A stretch of DNA of 64,000 nucleotides from Streptomyces adelaidensis (GCF_016598475.1 NZ_JAEMUX010000051.1:1-64000), one strand, 5' to 3'; counted from the first letter of the stretch, positions 46,572-55,720 are shown. Notes: a model not told the origin generated them from the sequence alone. Numbers and translations: made by a program.

Positions 46572-47825
46572 TCACGCCTCGGCGGCCGCCTTCGCCGCGA
46601 TGTCCATACGGTGCTGGGAGCCGTCGAGGTCGATGCGGGCGACGGCGGTGTACGCGCGGTCGCGGGCCTGGGTGAGATCCTTGCCGGTGGCCGTGACGGA
46701 CAGGACGCGTCCGCCGGCGCTGACGACGTCGTCGCCGGCGCGCTTCGTACCGGCGTGCAGGACGTACGCGTGCGGCGCGTCCACGGCGGCCACCTCGTCG
46801 AGGCCGGTGATGGGGTCGCCGGTGCGCGGGGTGCCGGGGTAGTTGTGCGAGGCCACGACCACGGTGACGGCCGCGTCGTCGCTCCAGCGGAGGGGTTCGA
46901 GGTCGGCGAGGGTGCCGTTGGCGGCGGCGAGCAGGACACCTGCCAGCGGCGTCCTGAGGCGGGCGAGGACGACCTGGGTCTCCGGGTCGCCGAACCGGGC
47001 GTTGAACTCGATGACCCGTACGCCGCGGCTGGTGATGGCCAGGCCCGCGTAGAGCAGGCCGGAGAAGGGAGTGCCCCGGCGGCGCATCTCGTCGACGGTC
47101 GGCTGCAGCACGGTCTGCAGGATCTCGTCGACCAGCTTCGGGTCGGCCCACGGAAGGGGCGAGTACGCGCCCATGCCGCCGGTGTTGGGGCCCTCGTCGC
47201 CGTCCAGGGCACGCTTGAAGTCCTGCGCCGGCTGGAGCGGGACGACGGTCACCCCGTCGGTGATCGCGAAGAGGGAGACCTCGGGGCCGTCCAGGAACTC
47301 CTCGATGACCACGCGGCCACAGGCGAGCGCGTGCTCGCGGGCCTCGGCGAGGTCAGCCGTCACGACGACACCCTTGCCGGCCGCCAGCCCGTCGTCCTTC
47401 ACGACGTACGGCGCGCCGAACGCGTCCAGCGCCTCGTCGATCTCGTCGGGGGTCGTGCAGACGTACGAGCGCGCGGTGGGCACAGCCGCCCCGGCCATGA
47501 CCTCCTTCGCGAAGGCCTTGGACCCCTCCAGCCGCGCGGCCTCCCCGGAGGGACCGAACACCGGGATGCCCGCGGCGCGCACGGCGTCGGCGACACCCGC
47601 GACCAGCGGGGCCTCCGGCCCCACGATCACGAGTCCGGCCTCCAGCCGGGTGGCCAGCGCGGCCACGGCGGCGCCGTCAAGCGCGTCGACCGAGTGCAGC
47701 TCGGCCACCTCCGCGATGCCCGCGTTGCCGGGCGCGCAGTGGAGCGCGGTGACGTCGGGATCGAGGGACAGAGAACGGCACAGCGCGTGCTCACGAGCAC
47801 CGCTACCGATGACGAGGACCTTCAC
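46572..47825 (-). CDS. purD: Phosphoribosylamine-glycine ligase (GAR synthetase)
   Basis: 417 aa from a GTG. KVLVIGSGAREHALC starts the N-terminal Rossmann-like domain. The ATP-grasp core has GSKAFAKEVMAGAAVPTARSY and VKDDGLAAGKGVVV. Further landmarks are GPEVSLFAITDG and FNARFGDPETQVVLARL. It ligates glycine to phosphoribosylamine, step 2 of purine synthesis. It is transcribed alone; the gap to dnaX is 217 bp. Confidence 0.97.
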   Translation of the reverse strand: MKVLVIGSGAREHALCRSLSLDPDVTALHCAPGNAGIAEVAELHSVDALDGAAVAALATRLEAGLVIVGPEAPLVAGVADAVRAAGIPVFGPSGEAARLEGSKAFAKEVMAGAAVPTARSYVCTTPDEIDEALDAFGAPYVVKDDGLAAGKGVVVTADLAEAREHALACGRVVIEEFLDGPEVSLFAITDGVTVVPLQPAQDFKRALDGDEGPNTGGMGAYSPLPWADPKLVDEILQTVLQPTVDEMRRRGTPFSGLLYAGLAITSRGVRVIEFNARFGDPETQVVLARLRTPLAGVLLAAANGTLADLEPLRWSDDAAVTVVVASHNYPGTPRTGDPITGLDEVAAVDAPHAYVLHAGTKRAGDDVVSAGGRVLSVTATGKDLTQARDRAYTAVARIDLDGSQHRMDIAAKAAAEA

Positions 47826-48042
47826 GGGGTCAGCCTAACCGGAGGGGGCGGGTGACTTTGTGGGGGCTTCCGAAGAGGGGGGTGGTGAGGGTTTGTGGGA
47901 TCACACGAACGGGCTCCCACGAAGGGCTCTCGCGAAGGGCTCTGACGAACGGACCCCCATGAACGGACTCCCATGAAGGCGCTCGCCCGAGCGGTCTCGC
48001 GGCGGCGCGGCTTTACGGTCGGCGCGACGCCGCCCTCGCTCG
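47826..48042. other. purD-dnaX gap with short degenerate repeats
   Basis: Between about 47905 and 47990, phrases of the type GAACGGACTCCCATGAA and GAAGGGCTCTCGC recur several times with small changes. No coding region is supported. It lies just after the dnaX stop and before the purD start, both on the minus strand. Confidence 0.55.
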
Positions 48043-50559
48043 CTACTGCTCGTTCGCGATCTCGTCCACCACCGTCGCCCCCAGCTCCCGCACGATCAGG
48101 TCGTGCCCGGAGAGGGCGGCGGACTCGTCGAGGTCGGGGTCGTCGTCCTCGGGGGTGTCGTCCTCGGGGGAGACGGGCGGGGGCTCGGGGGCCGGGGGTG
48201 GTGCGAGGGGAGACGAGGCGGACCGGGCGGACTGGGTCGACTGGTGCGGCGCGGCCGGGGAGGCCGGGCGGGGCGCCGGGGCCGAGGGCTGGGCCGCGGC
48301 GGGGCGGGCCGCCGGGGCCGGGGAGCTGCCGTAGCCTCCGCCCGCGCCACCGCCTCCGCCGTATCCGCCGCCGTAGCCACCGGCGGCCGGAGCGGGGGCG
48401 CCGTAACCGCCGGGGGCGCCCGGCGGCGGGGCCGAGCCGCCCGAGGTGTCGATGACCGCCTCGATCTTCCAGTGCACGTTGAACTGCTCGGTCAGCGCCG
48501 CCCGCAGGACGTCCTCGCTGCCGCTGCTCGCGAAGTTGTCCCGCGCACCCGAGTTGACGAAGCCGATCTGCAGGGTCGTGCCGTCGAACCCGGCCACATG
48601 CGCGTTCTGGCTGAGCAGGATCCAGGTGAATCGGCGGCGGTTCTTCACCGTCTCCAGAATGTTCGGCCACAGCACACGCGGGTCGGGCCCGCCGGGGGCC
48701 GGGGTGTGGGCGGCGGGAGCGTGGGTCGCCGCCGGGGGACCGGACTGGGCATACGCCCCCGGCCCGCCCGATGCGGCAGGCGGGGCGGGCGGGGGTGGTG
48801 CGGCCGGGCCGGGTGCGGAACCGGCCGGGGCCCCGGGCGCGGCTCCGCCACCGGCGGGCGCGGCCGTCGGCCACCCACCGGGCCGCCGCCCACTGCCCGC
48901 GGCGGCGGGGGTGGGCCAGGAGCCGGGGGCGGATGCGGGGGCGGGTGCGTTGGCAGGTGGCTGGGCGTGGGGCTGGGCGCCGGGGTTGGCGTTCGCGGGA
49001 GCGGCGGGCGCGGCGGGCGCGGGCGGAGGGCCGGTCGCGGCGGCCGGGGCGATCGGCGGTGCCTCGTGCGGGGCAGCCGGAGCCGCCTCGGCGGGGGCGG
49101 GGGCGCCTTCGACGCCGTACGCATCCGGACCCGGGCCTGGTCCCGGACCAGGCCCGGAACCTTGACCCGGACCTGAAGAGGGACCCATGCCCCCCCGAAC
49201 CGCAGCCCGAGCGGCGGCAGGCCCGCCCCCCGCCGGAACCTGTGGCGCATGCGACGCCTGTTGCATCTGCTGGGGAGCCTGAGGAACCTGGGAAGCCTGC
49301 GGAGGCAAGCCGCCGCCCATGGGCGGCGTGGCCGCTCCCCCATGCGCGTCGGGCCCGGGGACGTACCCCATGGCGGGCCCGGCGCCGGGCCCGGCGAAGT
49401 TCACCCCGCGCTCCAGCCGGTCGAGGCGGGCCATGACGGACCGTTCGTCGCCGTAGGTCGCGGGGAGGAGTGCGCGGGCGCAGATCAGTTCGAGCTGGAG
49501 GCGGGGGGAGTTGGCGCCCCGCATCTCGGTGAGTCCCTCGTTGACGAGGTCGGCGGCCCGGCTGAGCTCGGCGGCGCCGAAGACGCCGGCCTGGGCCTGC
49601 ATCCGCTCCACCACATCGACGGGCGCGTCGATGAGCCCCTTCTCGACTGCGTCGGGCACGGCGGCCAGGATCACCAGGTCCCGCAGCCGCTCCAGCAGGT
49701 CGGTCACGAACCGCCGGGGATCGTTGCCCCCCTCGATGACGCGGTCCACGACCTCGAAGGCGGCGGCCCCGTCCCCCGAGGCGAAGGCCTCGACGACCGA
49801 GTCGAGCAACGACGCTTCCGTGTAACCGAGGAGGGACGTGGCCATGGCATACGTCACGCCGTCGGCGGTCGCGCCCGCGAGCAGCTGGTCCATGACCGAC
49901 ATCGAGTCACGCACGGACCCGGCCCCGGCCCGCACGACCAGCGGCAGGACGCCTTCCTCGACCGGGATCGCCTCCTTGCCGCACACCTCGCCGAGGTAGT
50001 CCCGCAGCGTGCTGGGCGGCACGAGCCGGAAGGGGTAGTGATGCGTACGGGAGCGGATCGTGCCGATGACCTTCTCGGGCTCGGTGGTCGCGAAGATGAA
50101 CTTGAGGTGCTCCGGCGGCTCCTCGACGACCTTCAGCAACGCGTTGAAACCGGCCGACGTGACCATGTGGGCCTCGTCGATGATGTAGATCTTGTACCGG
50201 CTTCCGGCGGGCCCGAAGAAGGCCTTCTCGCGCAGGTCACGGGCGTCGTCCACACCACCGTGCGAGGCCGCGTCGATCTCGATGACGTCGATGGAACCCG
50301 GCCCGTTGCGCGCCAGGTCCTGGCACGACTGGCACTCCCCGCACGGCGTCGGCGTGGGCCCCTGCTCGCAGTTCAGGCACCGCGCCAGGATCCGCGCGCT
50401 GGTCGTCTTGCCACACCCACGCGGCCCGCTGAACAGGTACGCGTGATTGACCCGGTTGTTCCGCAGCGCCTGCTGCAGCGGGTCGGTGACATGCTCCTGC
50501 CCGATGACCTCGGCGAACGACTCCGGGCGATAGCGGCGGTACAGCGCGAGAGACGACAC
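48043..50559 (-). CDS. dnaX: DNA polymerase III subunit tau/gamma
   Basis: 838 aa from a GTG (SSLALYRRYRPESFAEVIGQEHV). The clamp-loader AAA+ domain has Walker A SGPRGCGKT (about 44-52), zinc-binding cysteines at about 61, 64, 73, 76 and 79, Walker B YIIDEAHM and sensor 1 FATTEPEKVIGTIRSR. After residue about 390 comes a very long Pro/Ala/Gly-rich linker, a conserved domain (ILETVKNRRRFTWILLSQNAHV) and an acidic end. It loads the beta clamp and links it to polymerase. I see no programmed frameshift signal of the E. coli kind. Confidence 0.96.
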   Translation of the reverse strand: MSSLALYRRYRPESFAEVIGQEHVTDPLQQALRNNRVNHAYLFSGPRGCGKTTSARILARCLNCEQGPTPTPCGECQSCQDLARNGPGSIDVIEIDAASHGGVDDARDLREKAFFGPAGSRYKIYIIDEAHMVTSAGFNALLKVVEEPPEHLKFIFATTEPEKVIGTIRSRTHHYPFRLVPPSTLRDYLGEVCGKEAIPVEEGVLPLVVRAGAGSVRDSMSVMDQLLAGATADGVTYAMATSLLGYTEASLLDSVVEAFASGDGAAAFEVVDRVIEGGNDPRRFVTDLLERLRDLVILAAVPDAVEKGLIDAPVDVVERMQAQAGVFGAAELSRAADLVNEGLTEMRGANSPRLQLELICARALLPATYGDERSVMARLDRLERGVNFAGPGAGPAMGYVPGPDAHGGAATPPMGGGLPPQASQVPQAPQQMQQASHAPQVPAGGGPAAARAAVRGGMGPSSGPGQGSGPGPGPGPGPDAYGVEGAPAPAEAAPAAPHEAPPIAPAAATGPPPAPAAPAAPANANPGAQPHAQPPANAPAPASAPGSWPTPAAAGSGRRPGGWPTAAPAGGGAAPGAPAGSAPGPAAPPPPAPPAASGGPGAYAQSGPPAATHAPAAHTPAPGGPDPRVLWPNILETVKNRRRFTWILLSQNAHVAGFDGTTLQIGFVNSGARDNFASSGSEDVLRAALTEQFNVHWKIEAVIDTSGGSAPPPGAPGGYGAPAPAAGGYGGGYGGGGGAGGGYGSSPAPAARPAAAQPSAPAPRPASPAAPHQSTQSARSASSPLAPPPAPEPPPVSPEDDTPEDDDPDLDESAALSGHDLIVRELGATVVDEIANEQ

Positions 50560-50651
50560 GCTTACGAGGTTATAGGCGCCCACTGACAACACGGACCGCC
50601 CCGGGACGAGACGAAAGGGGGCATACCCGTGGACATGGGTCCCAAGACAGC

Positions 50652-50744
50652 AAAGACCCCTCACGCACCCGCCAGAGCCAACTTACCCTTGCTGCCTTCC
50701 GGCCCTGGGGGAGTTCAGTCAGATAGCGCCGCGTGAGGGGCTGC
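50652..50744 (-). ncRNA. ffs: Signal recognition particle 4.5S RNA
   Basis: On the minus strand the ends CCCCTCACGC and GCGTGAGGGG pair. The apex carries the conserved GGAAGGCAGCA element (GGAA tetraloop and Ffh-binding internal loop). Its location between dnaX and tRNA-Ser is the usual one in Streptomyces. The exact ends are estimated to a few bases. Confidence 0.92.
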
Positions 50745-50863
50745 CCCCAGCCTACCCGATCCCCAGGGGCCCCCGGCCCGCCTCCCCGACCTGCCACCCC
50801 CCTTGATCACCCGACCCCGAACGAGTTCGCAACCACCCTCCATCGTCATGTAATGTTCCCGGC

Positions 50864-50951
50864 GGAGGATTCGCCTAGTGGCCTAGGGCGCACGCTTGGA
50901 AAGCGTGTTGGGGGCAACCCCTCACGAGTTCGAATCTCGTATCCTCCGCCA
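50864..50951 (+). tRNA. tRNA-Ser (GGA anticodon), intact target of the island
   Basis: An 85-nt class II tRNA with acceptor GGAGGAT/ATCCTCC, discriminator G, anticodon loop TTGGAAA and a long variable arm GTTGGGGGCAACCCC. CCA follows directly in the DNA. Its 3' part from TTGGAAAG (50896) is repeated at 54515 and 61690. Confidence 0.95.
50896..50951. repeat. att1: left attachment site of the tRNA-Ser island
   Basis: From TTGGAAAGCGTG in the anticodon arm through the end of the tRNA, the sequence is identical to att2. The identity continues, with one mismatch, through a terminator-like GGGGCCC hairpin to about 51010. Confidence 0.85.
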
Positions 50952-51249
50952 GTGCCTCACCGGGCACGATGTCGAAGGGCCCCACCGTTCGCGGTGGGGC
51001 CCTTCGTCGTGCGTGGTTGCAGTTTTGGTTGCGTTTATATACGCCTATTAAGGATATTTCGCGAGCGGGTAGCTCGCGCCTTCTCCTGCCGCCGGGCACC
51101 TCCCGCAGGACGAGCCCGGCGGGGGGCGGTGCCCCGGACTCTGTCTTCGTACGGCATCCGCGGATCATGGAATTGCGCCATCCTTGACCTTGGCGCCGAT
51201 GCGGCTTCGGCCCGCCCGTGACGTTCCCCGTCTGTCGAGGTGCACCTTC

Positions 51250-53685
51250 ATGAAGTCCCGATCGACGCTTGCGACTTGGCTGAGCGAACTCGACGGTTCC
51301 CGCCTGGCACGCGTACTCGCCATGCGAAAGGACGCAGCCTCCTCTCCGGAACCGCGATCGGTGGGAGAACTGGCGGACCGTCTCCAACGTCCGGGGTCCG
51401 TGACACTCGCCCTGCCCCAACTCACGCTGCCGTGCTTGCAGGCCGCCGAGGCGCTGGCAGCCCTGGGAGCACGAGCGACCCGGGACAGCCTCGCGGAGTT
51501 GCTCGGCTCGACATCTCCTGCGGCGGTACACGCGCTGGACGCGACCCTGGAGGCGCTGTCGGATCGGGCGCTCGTGTGGCACGACGGCAACGGGACCCTC
51601 CGTATGCCGACGCCCTTGCGGCAGGCGTGGGACACGCCACTCGGACTCGACGCCCCGCTGGAAGAGCTGCTGGCCGGCACCACCTCGGAGGAACTGCGCG
51701 GCATGCTGGCCATCCTGGGTATCAAGCCACCCGGCACCAAGCAGCAGCGGCTCGCGGCTCTGGTGGAGCATCACAGTGACGCGGAACGGGTCGTCGCGTT
51801 GGCGGCCGGGGCACCGGCGGCCACACGGAAGTTGCTTGAGCAGAGCGCCAGGTCCACACCGCGTCAGTCGCTGTTCGTGGTGTTCGGGGATCCTGGCCGC
51901 GACCTCCAGCCAGGCGCCCGATGGGCACTCGACCGCGGGCTTCTGCTCCAGAACCGTCACCGGTACGGGCCCGTCCGGATGCCGGTCGAGGTGGCCCTGG
52001 CTCTACGGGGCCCCGATTGGCACGCTCCGTTCGAACCTCTGCCGCCCGTCACACAGCTGGTGCCCGTCACCTCCTCGGAGGTGGAGCGGGAGGCCGCGGT
52101 GGCCGCCACCTCGTTCGCGGCCCAAGCCGCCTCCGTCCTTTCGGCGTGCGCGACAACTCCACCGACCCGGCTGAAGTCGGGCGGGATCGGCGCGCGTGAA
52201 CTGGCCCGGCTCGGCAAGGCAGCCCAAGCGGACGACGCCGTCGTACGCATCGTTCTGGAGACCGCGTACGCCGCCGGACTGCTGGCCCGCGACGGCGATC
52301 GTGTACCCCCCACCGAGGCGTACGACGCCTGGGCCGAGCAGGAGCCCGCAGAACAGCTCGCCGTACTGCTCCGGGCATGGCGGGACCTGCCACTCACCCC
52401 CACCCGGGCCCGCGACGAAGACGACAAGGCGCTTCCCGCGCTCGCCGGTACGCCTGACTGCGGCGGCTGTCTGCAGGCCCGCCGCGGGCTGCTCACCGCG
52501 GCTGCGGGGCTCCCGGCAGGACAGGGTGTGAAGGTCGCTTCGGAGCTGGGGCCGCTCGTGGCCTGGCACCGTCCGCTCGCCGACGACGTCTCGCCCGAGG
52601 ACACGGCAGCGTTCAGCACCGTGATCCGCGAAGGCGAACTGCTGGGCGTGCTGGCGCGGGGTGCGCTGTCCCCGCTCGGCGTCCACCTGGCGGCCCACGC
52701 CGATGAAGAGCTCGACATCACGGCCCGGAGGCTGCTGCCCCCCGCGACCACGACCGCCCGGATCGGCGCCGACCTCACCGCCGTCGTCACCGGCACCCCG
52801 TCCGCTCGACTCGCGGCGCTGCTGGATTCGACGGCCGACCGGGAGACCAGTGGCACGGCGTCGGTATGGCGCTTCAGTGCCGGCAGTATCCGCCGGGCTC
52901 TGGACGCCGGCCGCACCCCGGACGACATCACGGCCGGCCTGGCAGCCGCCTCCGCCACGGCCCTGCCACAGCCACTGACCTATCTCATCGCCGACACCGC
53001 ACGAGGTCACGGACGGGTGCGCATCGCCCCCGCCGCCTGTGTCATCCACGGCGACGAACCGGCGCTCCTGGCCGAACTCGCCGCCCACCGCGCACTGTCC
53101 AAGCTCGCCCTGCGGCAGCTCGCCCCGACGGTCCTGATCAGCGGCAGCCCACCCTCGGCGACTCTCGCCGCGCTCCGTGCCGCGGGCTACGCCCCGGTCG
53201 CCGAGACCGCCGGGGGAACCGTACGCATCGAAAAGCGCCTGCCACAGAGGGCCGCCGCTGCCGTCCCGCCCCCGCGAGGGAACGTCGGGCGGCGCGGCCC
53301 CCGGACCACCGCGACCCACGCCTCGAAGATGCCGATCGACGCCGGGACGGACGTGGACGTCCTGGCCGACCGGTTGCTCAAGGCACCGCCGAACGCCCCG
53401 GAACCCGACCCGTTCGGCAGCGGGGTGCCTTTCGCGACGGACACCGAGGAAATCGTCTCCGGGTACGCGAAGCGGCTGTCGTACAGCGACGTCCGCCAGC
53501 TCGCCCATGCCCTCGACGCCGGTACGGCCATCACGGTCGAATACGTCGCCGCCTCAGGAAGCCACACCGTACGCACCCTCAGCCGCCTCGCTCTCGACCC
53601 GCCCTATCTCGACGCCTGGTGCCACCTGAGGGACGACGAGCGTGTCTTCACCCTCTCCCGGATCCACAGCGTCATGCCCGCGTAG
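51250..53685 (+). CDS. Helicase-associated (Helicase_C_3) protein with C-terminal WYL-like domain
   Basis: 811 aa. It lacks P-loop and DEAH motifs. The N-terminal and middle parts are Leu/Ala-rich helical repeats of the kind seen in actinobacterial XPB/Ssl2-associated Helicase_C_3 proteins (YLIADTARGHGRVRIAPAACVIHGDEPALLAELAAH). The end, TAITVEYVAASGSHTVRTLSRLALDPPYLDAWCHLRDDERVFTLSRIHSV, is a WYL-like ligand-binding domain. It may act with a helicase elsewhere or as a regulator. I chose the ATG at 51250 (MKSRSTLATWL) behind GAGG. It is the main cargo of segment A and lies 70 bp from vapB. Confidence 0.78.
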   Translation: MKSRSTLATWLSELDGSRLARVLAMRKDAASSPEPRSVGELADRLQRPGSVTLALPQLTLPCLQAAEALAALGARATRDSLAELLGSTSPAAVHALDATLEALSDRALVWHDGNGTLRMPTPLRQAWDTPLGLDAPLEELLAGTTSEELRGMLAILGIKPPGTKQQRLAALVEHHSDAERVVALAAGAPAATRKLLEQSARSTPRQSLFVVFGDPGRDLQPGARWALDRGLLLQNRHRYGPVRMPVEVALALRGPDWHAPFEPLPPVTQLVPVTSSEVEREAAVAATSFAAQAASVLSACATTPPTRLKSGGIGARELARLGKAAQADDAVVRIVLETAYAAGLLARDGDRVPPTEAYDAWAEQEPAEQLAVLLRAWRDLPLTPTRARDEDDKALPALAGTPDCGGCLQARRGLLTAAAGLPAGQGVKVASELGPLVAWHRPLADDVSPEDTAAFSTVIREGELLGVLARGALSPLGVHLAAHADEELDITARRLLPPATTTARIGADLTAVVTGTPSARLAALLDSTADRETSGTASVWRFSAGSIRRALDAGRTPDDITAGLAAASATALPQPLTYLIADTARGHGRVRIAPAACVIHGDEPALLAELAAHRALSKLALRQLAPTVLISGSPPSATLAALRAAGYAPVAETAGGTVRIEKRLPQRAAAAVPPPRGNVGRRGPRTTATHASKMPIDAGTDVDVLADRLLKAPPNAPEPDPFGSGVPFATDTEEIVSGYAKRLSYSDVRQLAHALDAGTAITVEYVAASGSHTVRTLSRLALDPPYLDAWCHLRDDERVFTLSRIHSVMPA

Positions 53686-53755
53686 ACCGCGCGTACAGCG
53701 CATCCCGGGTCAGGCGGGATATACTCTCGTCGATACTTGATACCTGGAGGTACAC

Positions 53756-53971
53756 ATGAGTCGAACCGTGATCGATCTCGACGACGAGCTCGTCGCAGAT
53801 GTGGCGAAAGCCCTGGGGACGGGCACCAAGAAGGAGACCGTCAACACCGCGCTGCGCGAGGTACTGGAGAACCGGCGCCGCGCCCTGGCCCTCACCCGGC
53901 TCCGCGCCGCAGCCGACGACGGCGCGTTCGACCTGGAGCTCTTCGAGGACAAGGGAAATTACCGGCGGTGA
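53756..53971 (+). CDS. vapB: VapB-type antitoxin (segment A)
   Basis: 71 aa. SRTVIDLDDELVADVAKALGTGTKKETVNTALREVLENRRR is the short DNA-binding part of the DUF2191-like VapB family; the C-terminus (FDLELFEDKGNYRR) would wrap the toxin. GGAGG precedes the ATG. GATAC-type repeats at 53722-53746 may be the operator. The stop overlaps the vapC start (GTGA). It neutralises the PIN nuclease that follows. Confidence 0.9.
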   Translation: MSRTVIDLDDELVADVAKALGTGTKKETVNTALREVLENRRRALALTRLRAAADDGAFDLELFEDKGNYRR

Positions 53972-54390
53972 ACGCAGCGCAGTTCCTGATCGACACCAGC
54001 GCACTCGCGCGCTTCCTCCACGGGAACGCGGAGCAGTACGGCTGGGACCAGGCGGCAGCAGCCGGGCTCATCGCCACATGCCCGATCACAGAGCTCGAAT
54101 TCTTCTACAGTGCCCGGTCGGCCGCCGACCGGGCACGCGCCATCGAGGACATGCGCTCGATCTTCGGCTGGGTTCCCGTCGACGACCGCGCCTACGACCG
54201 TGCTTGGCAGGTTCAGGAGGCCCTCACCAAACAGGGCAAGCATCGCAGCGCCGGCGCGGTGGATCTCGTCGTCGCCGCGACGGCCGAGCTGCAGGGGCTC
54301 ACCCTCCTGCACCGCGACCACGACTTCGAATGCATCGCCGCAGTGACCGGGCAGGCCCTCCAGTGGTACGGGCCCGAGCCAGGCAAGTAG
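53968..54390 (+). CDS. vapC: VapC PIN-domain toxin (segment A)
   Basis: 140 aa from a GTG. PIN acidic residues are D9 (FLIDTSALARF), E42 or E44 (ITELEFFYSA), D99 (AGAVDLVVAATA) and D117 (LLHRDHDFECIA), forming a Mg-dependent RNase site. VapC toxins cut tRNA or rRNA. It is coupled to vapB. It ends just before the right-end repeat of segment A. Confidence 0.9.
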   Translation: MNAAQFLIDTSALARFLHGNAEQYGWDQAAAAGLIATCPITELEFFYSARSAADRARAIEDMRSIFGWVPVDDRAYDRAWQVQEALTKQGKHRSAGAVDLVVAATAELQGLTLLHRDHDFECIAAVTGQALQWYGPEPGK

Positions 54391-54398
54391 CCCGCGCC

Positions 54399-54514
54399 TG
54401 GTTGCAGTTCTGGTTGCGTTCACCGGCGTACGGCGCCGTTCAGGAGGTCCGCCCGCACCCGTTGCACCGCAGGTCAGGACGCTCGCGCACACCGACGGAC
54501 CCCCAGACGAACAT
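54399..54514. repeat. Right-end repeat of segment A
   Basis: TGGTTGCAGTTCTGGTTGCG, then CACCGGCGTAC..., CACCGCAGGTCAGGAC and CCCCAGACGAACAT match 61572-61689 in the same order. These are the element-side sequences adjoining att2 and att3, and they show that two related elements ended here. Confidence 0.85.
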
Positions 54515-54629
54515 TTGGAAAGCGTGTTGGGGGCAACCCCTCACGAGTTCGAATCTCGTATCCTCCGCCAGTGCCTCACCGGGGACGATGTCGAAGGGCC
54601 CCACCGTTCGCGGTGGGGCCCTTCGTCGT
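54515..54629. repeat. att2: internal attachment site
   Basis: The tRNA-Ser 3' part (from TTGGAAAG to CCTCCGCCA) plus the downstream hairpin repeats att1 almost base for base; one mismatch is seen near 54587. The tRNA 5' half is missing, so this is not a functional tRNA. Confidence 0.9.
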
Positions 54630-54649
54630 TGTCCGTCTCAGTTTCCGTC

Positions 54650-54876
54650 TCAGTTCGTTTTCGGGAGTTCCCACAGAGCGTCGCCGACTTGCTGCGCGAC
54701 CTTGCGGAGCATGGTGCCCGTCACGTGCATGTACCGGGCCCGCATCCGGGCCGCTCCTCCAGGCTCCCAACCCGTGATCGAGTCGATCACGACGTCAGGG
54801 ACGCCGAGGATCAGCAGGACGGTCGCGGCGGTGTGGCGAGCGTCGTGGAGACGGCCGTCCCTGAGGTGACTCCCGT
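54650..54876 (-). pseudogene. C-terminal fragment of a tyrosine integrase
   Basis: About 75 codons remain: RLHDARHTAATVLLILGVPDVVIDSITGW (the HxxRH box), ARMRARYMHVTG (catalytic Tyr in RYMHVT) and the tail ELPKTN. The stop is 21 bp from att2, the normal position for an integrase of an element using this att. Everything upstream was replaced by the IS3-family remnant, so segment B can no longer mobilise itself. Confidence 0.85.
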
Positions 54877-54927
54877 GGTGTGGACACTCCGACAATGGAT
54901 CTTGCAGATCCAAGGGAAGGTGTCCTG

Positions 54928-55251
54928 GTGGGACGTAGGTCTCCGTATCCGGAGGAGTTCAGGAACGAGGCGGTGGCGTTGTACCGCGCGGCGGGCGGGA
55001 AGCGCACGTACGCGGCGGTCGCGGCGGATGTCGGGGTGACCGGCGAGAGTCTGCGGAGCTGGGTGCGGCAGGCCGACGAGCAGGCGGGCCGTGGTCACGT
55101 CCGCAGCGACCGAAGTGGGGAGAGCCGGGATGAGGAACTGGCCCGGCTGCGGGCGGAGAACGGCCGGCTGCGCAAGGCCGAGAAGGAATGGGAAATCGAG
55201 CGGGAGATCCTGCGGCGGGCGGCGGCCTATCTCGCGAAGGGGATGAAGTGA
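54928..55251 (+). CDS. IS3-family transposase OrfA
   Basis: 107 aa from a GTG behind GGAAGG. GRRSPYPEEFRNEAVALYRAAGGKRTYAAVAADVGVTGESLRSWVRQ is the HTH_Tnp_1 domain. ELARLRAENGRLRKAEKEWEIEREILRRAAAYLAK is the leucine-zipper region. Its stop overlaps the OrfB start. The element interrupts the integrase gene; because OrfB is truncated, this copy is not autonomous. Confidence 0.9.
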   Translation: MGRRSPYPEEFRNEAVALYRAAGGKRTYAAVAADVGVTGESLRSWVRQADEQAGRGHVRSDRSGESRDEELARLRAENGRLRKAEKEWEIEREILRRAAAYLAKGMK

Positions 55252-55590
55252 AGACCCGCCGCTGGGACTTTGTCTCCGCCCACGCCGAGAGCTTCGGTGT
55301 CCAGCGGATATGCCGGGTTCTTCAGGTCTCGCGCTCCGGCTACTACCGGTGGATCGCCGGTGCGAGGGCCCGACTGGAGCGGCAGGTCGCCGACGACAAC
55401 CTGGTCGCGGAGATCCGCGAGGTCCACACCACGCACAAGGGCACCTACGGAGTAAGGCGTGTCCATGCCGAGCTGCGGGGCTTTGGGCACACGGTCAACC
55501 GCAAGCGTGTCGAGCGGTTGATGCGCCTGAACCGGATCGAGGGCCGCCACCTGCGTCGGCGCAAGCGCACTACCGTCCCGGGCCGGCTCG
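55248..55590 (+). pseudogene. IS3-family OrfB, truncated
   Basis: The N-terminal part remains: WDFVSAHAESFGVQRICRVLQVSRSGYYRWI and HTTHKGTYGVRRVHAELRGFGHTVNRKRVERLMRLNRIEG. The DDE catalytic (rve) domain is absent. The frame runs at about 55590 into unrelated sequence resembling the region after tRNA-Ser, so the break probably came from recombination. Confidence 0.88.
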
Positions 55591-55598
55591 CACCGCCC

Positions 55599-55720
55599 CG
55601 CCTGAACAGGCGAAACGAAGGGCTGGGCCGCTCTGTGCGGTCCAGCCCTTCGGCATGCCTTGGTTACAGTTTCGGTTGCATTTATAGGCGATATTTAGGA
55701 CATTGCCCCAAGCGGGAGAG
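55599..55720. other. Scar resembling another tRNA-Ser/element junction
   Basis: CGCCTGAACAGGCGAAACGA (55599-55618) is identical to 61746-61765, just after att3, and is likewise followed by a terminator-like hairpin (AGGGCTGG/CCAGCCCT). At 55661 TGGTTACAGTTTCGGTTGCA resembles the element-end motif at 51014, 54399 and 61572. The order suggests remains of a further integration event. Confidence 0.6.

Noticed and set aside
48043..50559. Programmed frameshift in dnaX producing a gamma form
   Set aside because: No A-rich slippery heptamer with a downstream hairpin is seen in the linker region.
50875..51960. Minus-strand open frame ending in text that resembles annotated Streptomyces proteins (AEDTRFELVRGCPQHAF)
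   Set aside because: That tail is translated tRNA-Ser sequence; the rest overlaps the Helicase_C_3 gene in antisense.
54515..54569. A second and third tRNA-Ser gene (also at 61690-61742)
   Set aside because: Only the 3' part from the anticodon arm onward is present; acceptor 5' strand and D arm are missing, so these are att repeats.
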